This document shows, one piece after another, positions 1 through 5,500 of a DNA stretch of 7,446 nucleotides. The translations under genes and the position numbers were made by a program. The notes under the pieces were generated by a model. It saw nothing but the letters and a program-made list of their open reading frames with translations, ran no database searches and was not told where the DNA came from. Numbering within the stretch: position 1 is the stretch's first letter; every line of letters starts with the position of its first letter. The stretch comes from Clostridia bacterium (GTDB taxonomy: Bacteria; Bacillota; Clostridia; Christensenellales; Borkfalkiaceae), in the NCBI GenBank assembly GCA_017457345.1, contig JAFTHR010000137.1:1-7446 (forward strand), read 5' to 3'.

Positions 1-149
1 AAATAAAGCGTTTAGTTTCTTGGCGGAGCGCCGCTTTGGTGGCTTTGCCGCCAATCCACCTCTGCCCTTCCTTTTGGGGTGTCCTTTTTGTGGTATGTGC
101 AGGGGTGATTGAAGAAACGCCTGCTACGGTGGGGCGGGCAAGCGTAGCC
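1..149. repeat. Structured intergenic repeat, copy 1 (may extend left of the window)
   Basis: First of two direct copies with a period of 161 bases. Positions 1-71 match 162-232 with only two substitutions (45 and 50), and 86-149 match 248-311 exactly. The short block 72-85 differs from 233-247 in sequence and length. The unit contains three possible stem-loops. The first is TTGGTGGC (36-43) with GCCGCCAA (47-54), including one T-G wobble. The second is GCAGGGGT (99-106) with ACGCCTGC (117-124), with one mismatch. The third is GCTACG (123-128) with CGTAGC (143-148). No T-run follows any stem, so these are not ordinary terminators. No convincing gene lies inside. A dispersed non-coding repeat family is the simplest reading; a structured RNA is possible. 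Confidence 0.85.
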
Positions 150-161
150 AAGCGAAAGGAT

Positions 162-311
162 AAATAAAGCGTTTAGTTTCTTGGCGGAGCGCCGCTTTGG
201 TGGCTCTGCCACCAATCCACCTCTGCCCTTCCCTGTTTAGGGTGCTCTTTTGTGGTATGTGCAGGGGTGATTGAAGAAACGCCTGCTACGGTGGGGCGGG
301 CAAGCGTAGCC
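162..311. repeat. Structured intergenic repeat, copy 2
   Basis: Second copy, separated from the first by 12 unrelated bases (150-161) and ending just before the amidase promoter region. The first hairpin is perfect here: TTGGTGGC (197-204), a 3-base loop, and GCCACCAA (208-215). The change from G at 50 to A at 211 turns copy 1's wobble pair into a Watson-Crick pair, and the other change (45 to 206) falls in the loop, so the substitutions keep the fold. The second hairpin (261-268 with 279-286) and the third (285-290 with 305-310) are identical to copy 1. Only the linker 233-247 has diverged. Confidence 0.85.
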
Positions 312-315
312 GATT

Positions 316-345
316 TTCACCGTTTTTAATGCAACTTCATATAGT
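316..345 (+). promoter_or_regulatory. Candidate promoter of the amidase gene
   Basis: TTCACC at 316-321 is a 4-of-6 match to a -35 box. It is followed after 18 bases by TATAGT at 340-345, a 5-of-6 match to a -10 box. It begins only five bases after repeat copy 2 ends. A -10 box here would place the transcription start at about 351-353, on the ATG itself, so the message would have no leader. No ribosome binding site is visible before the ATG, which agrees with this. The -35 box is weak and the call is an inference. Confidence 0.4.
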
Positions 346-351
346 GCTAAT

Positions 352-855
352 ATGAGAACGTTTGCATATAACCGCGCCGCTGCGGTTGCTTACGCCCAGC
401 GTTGGGCGTTTTCTAGAAATCCCGCTTACTACGACTTTTCCCAAATCGGTGGCGATTGCACTAATTTTGCCTCGCAATGCCTGTTTGCAGGGTGTGGCGT
501 TATGAATTTCACGCGGGATACGGGTTGGTATTACCGCTCTCCAAACGACCGTGCGGCGGCTTGGACGGGCGTAGAGTATTTCTATTCCTTTTTAATGAAA
601 AACGCCACCATAGGTGGCGTTGGCAACGGTGCAGGCCCGTTTGCGGTAGAAGTGGGGATAGGCGGTTTGGAAATAGGCGATTTCGTGCAGTTTGGGCGTG
701 AAACGGGGGACTTTTACCATACGCCCGTCGTCGTGGGGTTTTTAGGGAAAGAACCACTTGTTGCGGCGCATTCCTACGACGCGTTCGAGCGTCCGCTCCG
801 TTCTTATGCGTTCGACCGAATAAGATGTTTGCATATTGTTGGTGCAAGGGAATAA
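352..855 (+). CDS. Amidase-domain protein (Amidase_6-like, papain/NlpC-type fold)
   Basis: The 167-residue protein is recognisable as a stand-alone putative amidase domain (Pfam Amidase_6). It shows the N-terminal Tyr-x-Arg-x-Ala-Ala-x-x-Tyr-Ala pattern (residues 6-15), then RNPxYYDF (22-29) and GGDCTNFASQ (33-42). Cys36 is the expected nucleophile. His123 (FYHTPVVV) or His140 (AAHSYD) would complete a papain-like Cys-His pair; His123, after the GD motif at 109-110, is the more likely. The WYY motif is at 59-61. Length is normal for the single-domain form. There is no signal peptide or membrane segment, so it is either cytoplasmic or released by an unseen route. The family is presumed to cleave amide or peptide bonds, but its substrate is unknown. 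The start is fixed by the family N-terminus and an in-frame stop at 307-309. No Shine-Dalgarno sequence precedes the ATG. It converges on the MATE gene and has no partner. Confidence 0.88.
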   Translation: MRTFAYNRAAAVAYAQRWAFSRNPAYYDFSQIGGDCTNFASQCLFAGCGVMNFTRDTGWYYRSPNDRAAAWTGVEYFYSFLMKNATIGGVGNGAGPFAVEVGIGGLEIGDFVQFGRETGDFYHTPVVVGFLGKEPLVAAHSYDAFERPLRSYAFDRIRCLHIVGARE

Positions 856-856
856 A

Positions 857-885
857 AAAACGCCTAATAAGGCGTTTTAATTTTT
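857..885. terminator. Shared bidirectional intrinsic terminator
   Basis: AAAACGCC (857-864) pairs with GGCGTTTT (871-878) around a 6-base loop, followed by AATTTTT. On the other strand the stem is followed by a run of T, from the A-run at 854-860. It sits between the convergent amidase and MATE genes and overlaps the MATE stop codon (877-879), so it can end transcription from both sides. Confidence 0.85.
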
Positions 886-2301
886 GTCTTCGTTGGATTG
901 CGGCGCGGGTTGCGCTTCAAAATCCGGGTTCGGTAGTGCGTCCTGCGGGGCGGTTTTCATAAGTTTTTTATAGCAAACGATATAGTAGACGAGTGTGACG
1001 ATTAAAGTCAAAATCCAACTGATGCCGTAAGAAGCGTAAAGCATTTCGGGGGTATGCACGATTTGCGCGGCGGTGAATACCCAAACGATTCGCAAAAGGC
1101 AAGTGCCGAATAGGGAAATAACCACGGGCGCTATGGTATGGTTCATGCTCCGCAATCCGCTCACGAACACTTCGTTAAAGCCGAGCAGGAAGAAGAACGG
1201 AATGGTACAGTAAATACGCGTTGTAGCGTAGGAGATTACGGTGGCGTCCTTCGTGTAGAACCCTGCGAACGTTCGCGGGAATAAAAGGAGTGCGCCTGCG
1301 ATAATCGTCCAAACGGCGAAGGCGAGCAAGCACCCGTCTTTCATAACGCGGCGAATCCGCGAATACCGCTTTGCACCGTAGTTTTGGCTAGCGAAGGTTA
1401 AAGCGGAGGAGGAGACGGCGTTCATAGCGGTATAAACGAAGCCGTCTAAGTTGTTTGCGGTAGAACTACCCGCTACAAGTAGGTAGCCAAAGCCGTTGAT
1501 TGCCGATTGAATAATTACGTTTGAAATGGAGAAACAGCAACTGAGTGCGCCGCTGGGGAGCCCTACGCGAACCACGTCGAGCGTTTCCCGTTTGTGGATT
1601 TTGAGTTTTTTGAAAGAGAGTTTGCAAAAATCCGTTTCCTTGCAAAGACAGATGCAAAGCAAAATTGCCGAAAGGTATTGCGAAACGATGGTAGCAATGG
1701 CAACGCCGGCTACGTCTAATCCACCAACGACGAGCACGATATTGAGACCTACGTTTATCACTCCGGCAATGGAAAGGAAGATCATAGGGCGAGTGGTGTC
1801 CCCTTTCGCGCGCAAAATTGCCGAGCCGAAGTTATAGAACAGGTTGGCAGGCGTGCCAAGGAAAAAGATTTGAAGGTAGAGAACGGCTTTGTCGATAATT
1901 GCTTCGTCCACGTCCATCAGTGTTAAGAAAAACCGTGCGCCGAAGAAACCGATAAGCCCCATCACCACGCCGCAAATCAAGGATAAAAGGATAGAGGAGT
2001 GAAGGATGCGGTTGGCTTTTTCCAAGTCCCGCGCGCCGATGGCTTGGGACATAATCACGTTCGTGCCGACGGCGAGCCCTAAGGCGAGATTGATAATTAG
2101 GTGAATGAGTGCTCCGTTAGAACTTACGGCGGCAAGACTTTGTTCGGGGGTGTTAGAGAATTGACCAACCACGATTAAATCGGCGGCGTTAAACAAAAGT
2201 TGCAAGATCCCTGAAAGGGCAAGCGGAAGAGCCACGATAATGATTTTTTTCATTAAAGGGCCGTGAGTCATATCCATTTTTTGTTTCATAGATCCGCGCA
2301 T
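877..2301 (-). CDS. MATE-family multidrug/organic cation efflux transporter
   Basis: The 474-residue polytopic membrane protein has the usual MATE length and layout. The N-terminal motif (residues 9-48: DMTHGPL, then a hydrophobic helix ending LFNAADLIVVGQF) is typical of clostridial members. Two MatE repeats can be seen, at about residues 15-175 and 245-405. Each contains about six membrane helices, separated by a basic cytoplasmic loop around 223-240. Family members export cationic drugs or metabolites using a sodium or proton gradient; the substrate cannot be read here. The last 25-30 residues form a polar, Pro/Gln/Asn-rich tail. The start at 2301 is chosen because AAGGAG (2316-2311) lies 9 bases upstream, whereas Met5 would be 21 bases away. 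It has its own strong promoter and no co-transcribed partner, so it looks like an independent unit. Confidence 0.93.
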   Translation of the reverse strand: MRGSMKQKMDMTHGPLMKKIIIVALPLALSGILQLLFNAADLIVVGQFSNTPEQSLAAVSSNGALIHLIINLALGLAVGTNVIMSQAIGARDLEKANRILHSSILLSLICGVVMGLIGFFGARFFLTLMDVDEAIIDKAVLYLQIFFLGTPANLFYNFGSAILRAKGDTTRPMIFLSIAGVINVGLNIVLVVGGLDVAGVAIATIVSQYLSAILLCICLCKETDFCKLSFKKLKIHKRETLDVVRVGLPSGALSCCFSISNVIIQSAINGFGYLLVAGSSTANNLDGFVYTAMNAVSSSALTFASQNYGAKRYSRIRRVMKDGCLLAFAVWTIIAGALLLFPRTFAGFYTKDATVISYATTRIYCTIPFFFLLGFNEVFVSGLRSMNHTIAPVVISLFGTCLLRIVWVFTAAQIVHTPEMLYASYGISWILTLIVTLVYYIVCYKKLMKTAPQDALPNPDFEAQPAPQSNEDKN

Positions 2302-2330
2302 TGTTTTATTCTCCTTCCGTGTGCCTACTT

Positions 2331-2359
2331 ATTATAATCATACTTTTAAGAAAAATCAA
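2331..2359 (-). promoter_or_regulatory. Sigma-A promoter of the MATE gene
   Basis: Read on the minus strand, TTGATT (2359-2354) and a consensus TATAAT (2336-2331) are separated by exactly 17 bases. Transcription would start at about 2324, followed by the ribosome binding site GGAAGGAG (2318-2311). The leader is very short, about 23 bases, which leaves no room for a riboswitch. Confidence 0.8.
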
Positions 2360-2577
2360 ACGAATATCGCTCAAAAAAAACAATTTTTATACTTTTTTTA
2401 GTTTAAAACCATGTTTAGTGGCAGGCAGGTACGGTTTTTTTCTTTTTTGAACAAAAAACGAGCGGGGCAGGGCGCGGTTTTATTTTTTTGGAAAAACGCC
2501 GCCGAAACGGCTTTTTGCGCGCACAAAAAAAATAACAATTTTTTTGAAAAATAAACGATTTTTTGTAGTTATAAATG
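2360..2577. other. A/T-tract-rich intergenic spacer between divergent promoters
   Basis: No supportable gene lies here. The spacer is packed with runs of 5-8 A or T (for example 2373-2380, 2393-2399, 2435-2441, 2483-2489, 2524-2531 and 2539-2545), broken by one GC-rich patch at 2459-2478. A terminator-like hairpin sits at 2492-2516: AAAAA, a bulged C, GCCG, a 6-base loop, CGGC, TTTTT. No known transcript would be ended by it. The tracts right before the GH20 -35 box (2524-2565) could act as an UP element or bend the DNA. This is inference from composition only. Confidence 0.5.
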
Positions 2578-2626
2578 TTGACTTTCATTTTTTGATGTGT
2601 TATAATAACCGAAGTTCGCTAGGAGG
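2578..2626 (+). promoter_or_regulatory. Sigma-A promoter and ribosome binding site of the GH20 gene
   Basis: TTGACT (2578-2583) and consensus TATAAT (2601-2606) are 17 bases apart. Transcription would start at about 2613, leaving a leader of about 20 bases. AGGAGG at 2621-2626 is the ribosome binding site. It lies 7 bases before ATG at 2634 but only 4 before GTG at 2631, so the ATG is favoured. Confidence 0.85.
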
Positions 2627-2633
2627 CTTTGTG

Positions 2634-4238
2634 ATGAACTACAAACATTTTGGCGTTATGTTGGATTGTTCCAGAAACGCCGTTGCAACCGTTGACACGA
2701 TTAAGGACCTTATGCGCCATCTTGCGAAGATGGGATACAACGCTGTTGAACTCTACACCGAGGATACCTATGAAATCAACGGTGGCACTGATCCGTACTT
2801 CGGACAATTCCGCGGCCGTTATACAGCGGCGGAAATCAAAGAACTCGACGCCTACGCAAAAACGCTCGGCATTGAATTGATTCCTTGTGTTCAAACGCTT
2901 GCGCACTTTACGAACCTTGTAAAGCAAGGCGCGTACGGCAATATTGTGGACTATCAAGATATTTTACTTATCGACGACGAGAGAACGTACGAACTTATCG
3001 ATCGTATTTTCGCAACGCTTGCGGAAAACTTTACGTCTCGTCTTGTAAATATCGGTATGGACGAGGCTTGGATGGTAGGGTTTGGTGAATACCGTAAAAA
3101 GCACGGGATTCCCGATCGCTACGATATTTTGCTTCGTCACTTAAACCGTGTGGCGGACATTGCAAAAAAATATGGTTTCACGGCGCATATGTGGAGCGAT
3201 ATGTTCTTCCGCATTGCGGGTGGCGACTACTATATTCCCAACGTAGAAATCCCCGAAGAAGTGAAAAAGAAAGTTCCTGAAAACGTGGAACTTGTGTACT
3301 GGGACTACTATCACGTTGGCAAAGAAATGTACGACGGGATGATGAAAACTCAAAAAGGCTTCGGCAAGAACGTTTGGTTTGCCGGTGGCGCTTGGACTTG
3401 GATGGGCTTTGCGCCTTTGAACGAGTTCTCCCTTCTCACTATGCGTTCGGCGATGGAATGCGTGGTGGAACACGGCGTTCAAGACGTGTTCTTAACTATG
3501 TGGGGCGACGACGGCGGCGAATGCTCTTTCTATAGCGTGTTGCCTGCGTTGTACGCGATCCGTCAATATGCGGACGGCAATTTCGACGAAGAATCGATTA
3601 AGAAAGGCTTTAAAGAAACGTTCGGCGTGGATTACGACGACTTTATGTTGCTCGATCTTCTCCACACGTATTGCTATAACGGTAAAGAATGGAGATTCTG
3701 CAATCCTACCAAGGCACTTTTGTATAACGACTGTTTTATCGGTAAAATGGACTCTCACTCCGTGGAAGAAAAGCCCGAGGAATACTTGGCTCACGCAAAG
3801 AAATTAAAGGCGGCGGCAAAGCGTGCGGGTAAATACGCGTACCTTTTTGATGAACTTGCCGTGCTTTGTGAATTGACGGCGGTAAAAGGTCAACTTGGTA
3901 GACGTACCCGTCAAGCATACCAAAGCGGCGATAAGAAAGCGGTGGAAGCACTTTTACCGGACTACGCGAAGAGTATTCGTTTGGTGAAAAAGTTCTATGC
4001 AAAATTCAAGGCTCTTTGGGATCTTGAAAACAAGCCGTTTGGGTGGGAAGTGCAAGACGTTCGCTTCGGTGGTTTGATTTGCCGTTTAACGAACTGCAAA
4101 CAACACCTTGAAGCATACGTTTGTGGTAAGATTGCAAAAATCGACGAGTTGGAAGAACCTGAACTTCCTTTCGTACACGGACAAAAATACTTAGGTTTTA
4201 ACTACTACCGTCAATCGGTTAGCGCTAGCGAAATCTAA
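2634..4238 (+). CDS. Cytoplasmic GH20 beta-N-acetylhexosaminidase, GcnA-like
   Basis: The 534-residue protein is predicted to release non-reducing terminal beta-linked GlcNAc or GalNAc by the substrate-assisted mechanism of family GH20. The catalytic Asp-Glu pair is Asp143-Glu144, in IGMDEAWMVGFGEY, a pattern typical of the GcnA-like branch. Aromatic and acidic residues at the barrel ends fit the sugar pocket: MWSD (186-189), YWDYYHV (222-228), AGGAWTWMGF (250-259) and MWGDDGGE (289-296). The barrel occupies roughly residues 1-350, and the rest is mostly helical with many charged residues. No signal peptide is present, so it should act on imported oligosaccharides. The reading frame is open from 2544, but that longer start would begin upstream of the promoter; ATG 2634 has the correct ribosome binding site spacing. 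It converges on the regulator gene and is followed by its own terminator. Exact glycan specificity is unresolved. Confidence 0.9.
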   Translation: MNYKHFGVMLDCSRNAVATVDTIKDLMRHLAKMGYNAVELYTEDTYEINGGTDPYFGQFRGRYTAAEIKELDAYAKTLGIELIPCVQTLAHFTNLVKQGAYGNIVDYQDILLIDDERTYELIDRIFATLAENFTSRLVNIGMDEAWMVGFGEYRKKHGIPDRYDILLRHLNRVADIAKKYGFTAHMWSDMFFRIAGGDYYIPNVEIPEEVKKKVPENVELVYWDYYHVGKEMYDGMMKTQKGFGKNVWFAGGAWTWMGFAPLNEFSLLTMRSAMECVVEHGVQDVFLTMWGDDGGECSFYSVLPALYAIRQYADGNFDEESIKKGFKETFGVDYDDFMLLDLLHTYCYNGKEWRFCNPTKALLYNDCFIGKMDSHSVEEKPEEYLAHAKKLKAAAKRAGKYAYLFDELAVLCELTAVKGQLGRRTRQAYQSGDKKAVEALLPDYAKSIRLVKKFYAKFKALWDLENKPFGWEVQDVRFGGLICRLTNCKQHLEAYVCGKIAKIDELEEPELPFVHGQKYLGFNYYRQSVSASEI

Positions 4239-4262
4239 TCAAAAAATCAAAGAATGAAAACG

Positions 4263-4293
4263 AAAAACGAACGGAAAATCCGTTCGTTTTTTT
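4263..4293. terminator. Intrinsic terminator after GH20, probably bidirectional
   Basis: A 13-base perfect stem (4263-4275 with 4279-4291) with core ACGAACGGA/TCCGTTCGT and a 3-base loop is followed by T-rich sequence on the plus strand. On the minus strand the stem is followed by TTTTTCGTTTT, so it can also end the convergent regulator transcript, whose stop codon is at 4345-4347. Confidence 0.9.
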
Positions 4294-4344
4294 ATTTTTG
4301 CCTATCCAGGGAACGATTTTACGCCGTTTTTTGGTTGATTTTCC

Positions 4345-5295
4345 TTATTTTACCGTCATTACGATGGCTTGGGGGTGGTCGCCGAAGTTTTTGCCGAACA
4401 GATTGACGCCGCCGCGGTGTTCGGCGTTTTTCTTTACTTCGATTTTTAAACTCACGGCGTTGCCGTTGTATAAATCCAAATCTTCAAAGCGTACGCTATT
4501 ATGAACGAACGAGCCGTCTAAATAAACGCCCGTGCCGTTAATCGTAATCTTTTTGAGAAGACCGAATTGAGAAGAGGTGAGTGGCCAGTACTCCGGTGTG
4601 TATTTACCGCGTTTGCCACCGAAATCGCCGGGGGAAGTGAAGGTCAACACCTCCGTTTTATTGACCGTGACGGTGATATCCGAAGGCCAATGCTCGTTAA
4701 AATATACGGTGTTTGAGCAAATTTCAAACGAGAAAGAAATTTCACGGCAACGGTGATGAAGGAGTGGTTTTGCAGGGAAGTTATACGTGAGTGAACCCCA
4801 GTCGAACCACAAACATTCGGCTTCGATACGGCTCGGTGAAAAGAACACGTTCGGATCGTCGAACGTTTCGATTGTTTGCGAAATACCCGTCATACCACAG
4901 GGCGCGTTTATGTGGCAATGGGAGAACATTCCCACGGGTAATTCTACCGAAATTGCGGGGTCTTTCGGGTCGTCTTTTTTCTTCTTTCTAAAATTGACGG
5001 AATAGTTCAAAAGAGCCGCCGAACAGAACTTCGTGTGCCCCTTTAAACCGGGTTGATAACGCACGTCGATAAGCCCTGCTTGTTCCAACACGTCCACGTG
5101 CCGAGAGACGCTGGAAATGGGCAAATCAAGTTCCATAGAAAGAGCCGATAGGCTCTTTGAGTTGCTTAAAATTGCTTGCATAATGCGCACTCGTTCAGGG
5201 GCGGAAAGGGCGTGGCTAACCTTGGAAATACTCTCGTGGTCTTCCTGATTATCGAGCGATAAAATAATTTTTTTGGTGGCTTTCGTCTGTTCCAT
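4345..5295 (-). CDS. ArsR-type winged-helix regulator with a C-terminal beta-rich sensor-like domain
   Basis: Residues 23-95 of this 316-residue protein form an ArsR-like winged helix: the LSAPERVRIMQAIL helix (30-43), LSALSMELDLPISSVSRHVDVLEQAGLI (49-76, recognition helix about 61-73), then a wing to about 90. This region binds DNA. A lysine-rich linker (103-111) leads to a roughly 200-residue beta-rich domain. Its marked stretches are FDDP (145-148), WPSDITVTVN (203-212), TSPGDFGGKRGKYTPEYW (220-237) and GGVNLFGKNFGD (295-306). From memory, this same C-terminal pattern occurs in regulators of about 300 residues in Paenibacillus and Clostridia; its ligand is not known to me. A sugar-binding jelly-roll fold is an inference from the composition and the glycosidase neighbours. 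The start is supported by GGAGGT (5313-5308), 12 bases upstream, a slightly long spacing. It is divergent from GH2, its most likely target. Confidence 0.82.
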   Translation of the reverse strand: MEQTKATKKIILSLDNQEDHESISKVSHALSAPERVRIMQAILSNSKSLSALSMELDLPISSVSRHVDVLEQAGLIDVRYQPGLKGHTKFCSAALLNYSVNFRKKKKDDPKDPAISVELPVGMFSHCHINAPCGMTGISQTIETFDDPNVFFSPSRIEAECLWFDWGSLTYNFPAKPLLHHRCREISFSFEICSNTVYFNEHWPSDITVTVNKTEVLTFTSPGDFGGKRGKYTPEYWPLTSSQFGLLKKITINGTGVYLDGSFVHNSVRFEDLDLYNGNAVSLKIEVKKNAEHRGGVNLFGKNFGDHPQAIVMTVK

Positions 5296-5345
5296 TTTTT
5301 TGCGTAAACCTCCGCGCTTTTTCGTTTGTGTTCGTGATTACTTCC

Positions 5346-5374
5346 ATAATACGCAAAAACGGAAAAAATGTCAA
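5346..5374 (-). promoter_or_regulatory. Sigma-A promoter of the regulator gene
   Basis: On the minus strand, a consensus TTGACA (5374-5369) and TATTAT (5351-5346) are separated by 17 bases. Transcription would start at about 5339, leaving a leader of about 44 bases. An A/T-rich imperfect dyad, TTTATTT (5378-5384) with AAATAAA (5396-5402), lies just upstream of the -35 box and could be an autoregulatory site, though this is weak. Confidence 0.8.
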
Positions 5375-5438
5375 GCGTTTATTTTCACTTTTTGGAAATA
5401 AAATTGTAAAAAAATCAAATATCGGTAGCGAAAAGGTA

Positions 5439-5466
5439 TTGACAAATTTTATATTTATGATAAAAT
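5439..5466 (+). promoter_or_regulatory. Sigma-A promoter of the GH2 gene
   Basis: A consensus TTGACA (5439-5444) is followed after 16 bases by TAAAAT (5461-5466). Transcription would start at about 5473. The -35 boxes of this promoter and of the divergent regulator promoter are 64 bases apart, so the two promoters do not overlap. The ribosome binding site AAAGGAGG follows at 5486-5493. Confidence 0.8.
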
Positions 5467-5471
5467 ATAAA
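5448..5471. promoter_or_regulatory. Candidate operator: perfect 9-base inverted repeat over the GH2 -10 box
   Basis: TTTATATTT (5448-5456) and AAATATAAA (5463-5471) are exact reverse complements with a 6-base spacer. The dyad covers the promoter spacer and the whole -10 box, so a bound protein would block RNA polymerase. The divergent ArsR-type regulator is the obvious candidate, because proteins of this fold bind A/T-rich dyads as dimers. A/T-rich DNA makes dyads by chance more often, so support rests on position and perfection of the arms. Confidence 0.5.
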
Positions 5472-5500
5472 GGCAAGAGTGTTATAAAGGAGGCAGTATT

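Noticed and set aside
12..215. 67-codon open frame on the minus strand across the repeats
   Set aside because: It spans parts of both repeat copies and the unrelated gap between them. It has no ribosome binding site, and the second repeat does not preserve it as a unit; conservation follows the hairpins instead.
1..311. CRISPR array
   Set aside because: There are only two copies, the unit is about 150 bases, and there are no regularly sized unique spacers or cas genes.
2411..2554. 47-codon open frame starting at an ATG in the MATE/GH20 spacer
   Set aside because: There is no Shine-Dalgarno sequence or promoter at a suitable distance, and the composition is dominated by Phe, Lys and Asn codons from A/T tracts.
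2568..2605. Two GTTATAA words 31 bases apart flanking the GH20 promoter
   Set aside because: The second is part of the -10 box itself, and the word recurs elsewhere in the A/T-rich DNA (5481-5487), so chance is enough.
4253..4268. Sequence resembling a CcpA cre site (ATGAAAACG...)
   Set aside because: It lies downstream of the GH20 stop codon next to the terminator and lacks the right-hand C of the consensus.
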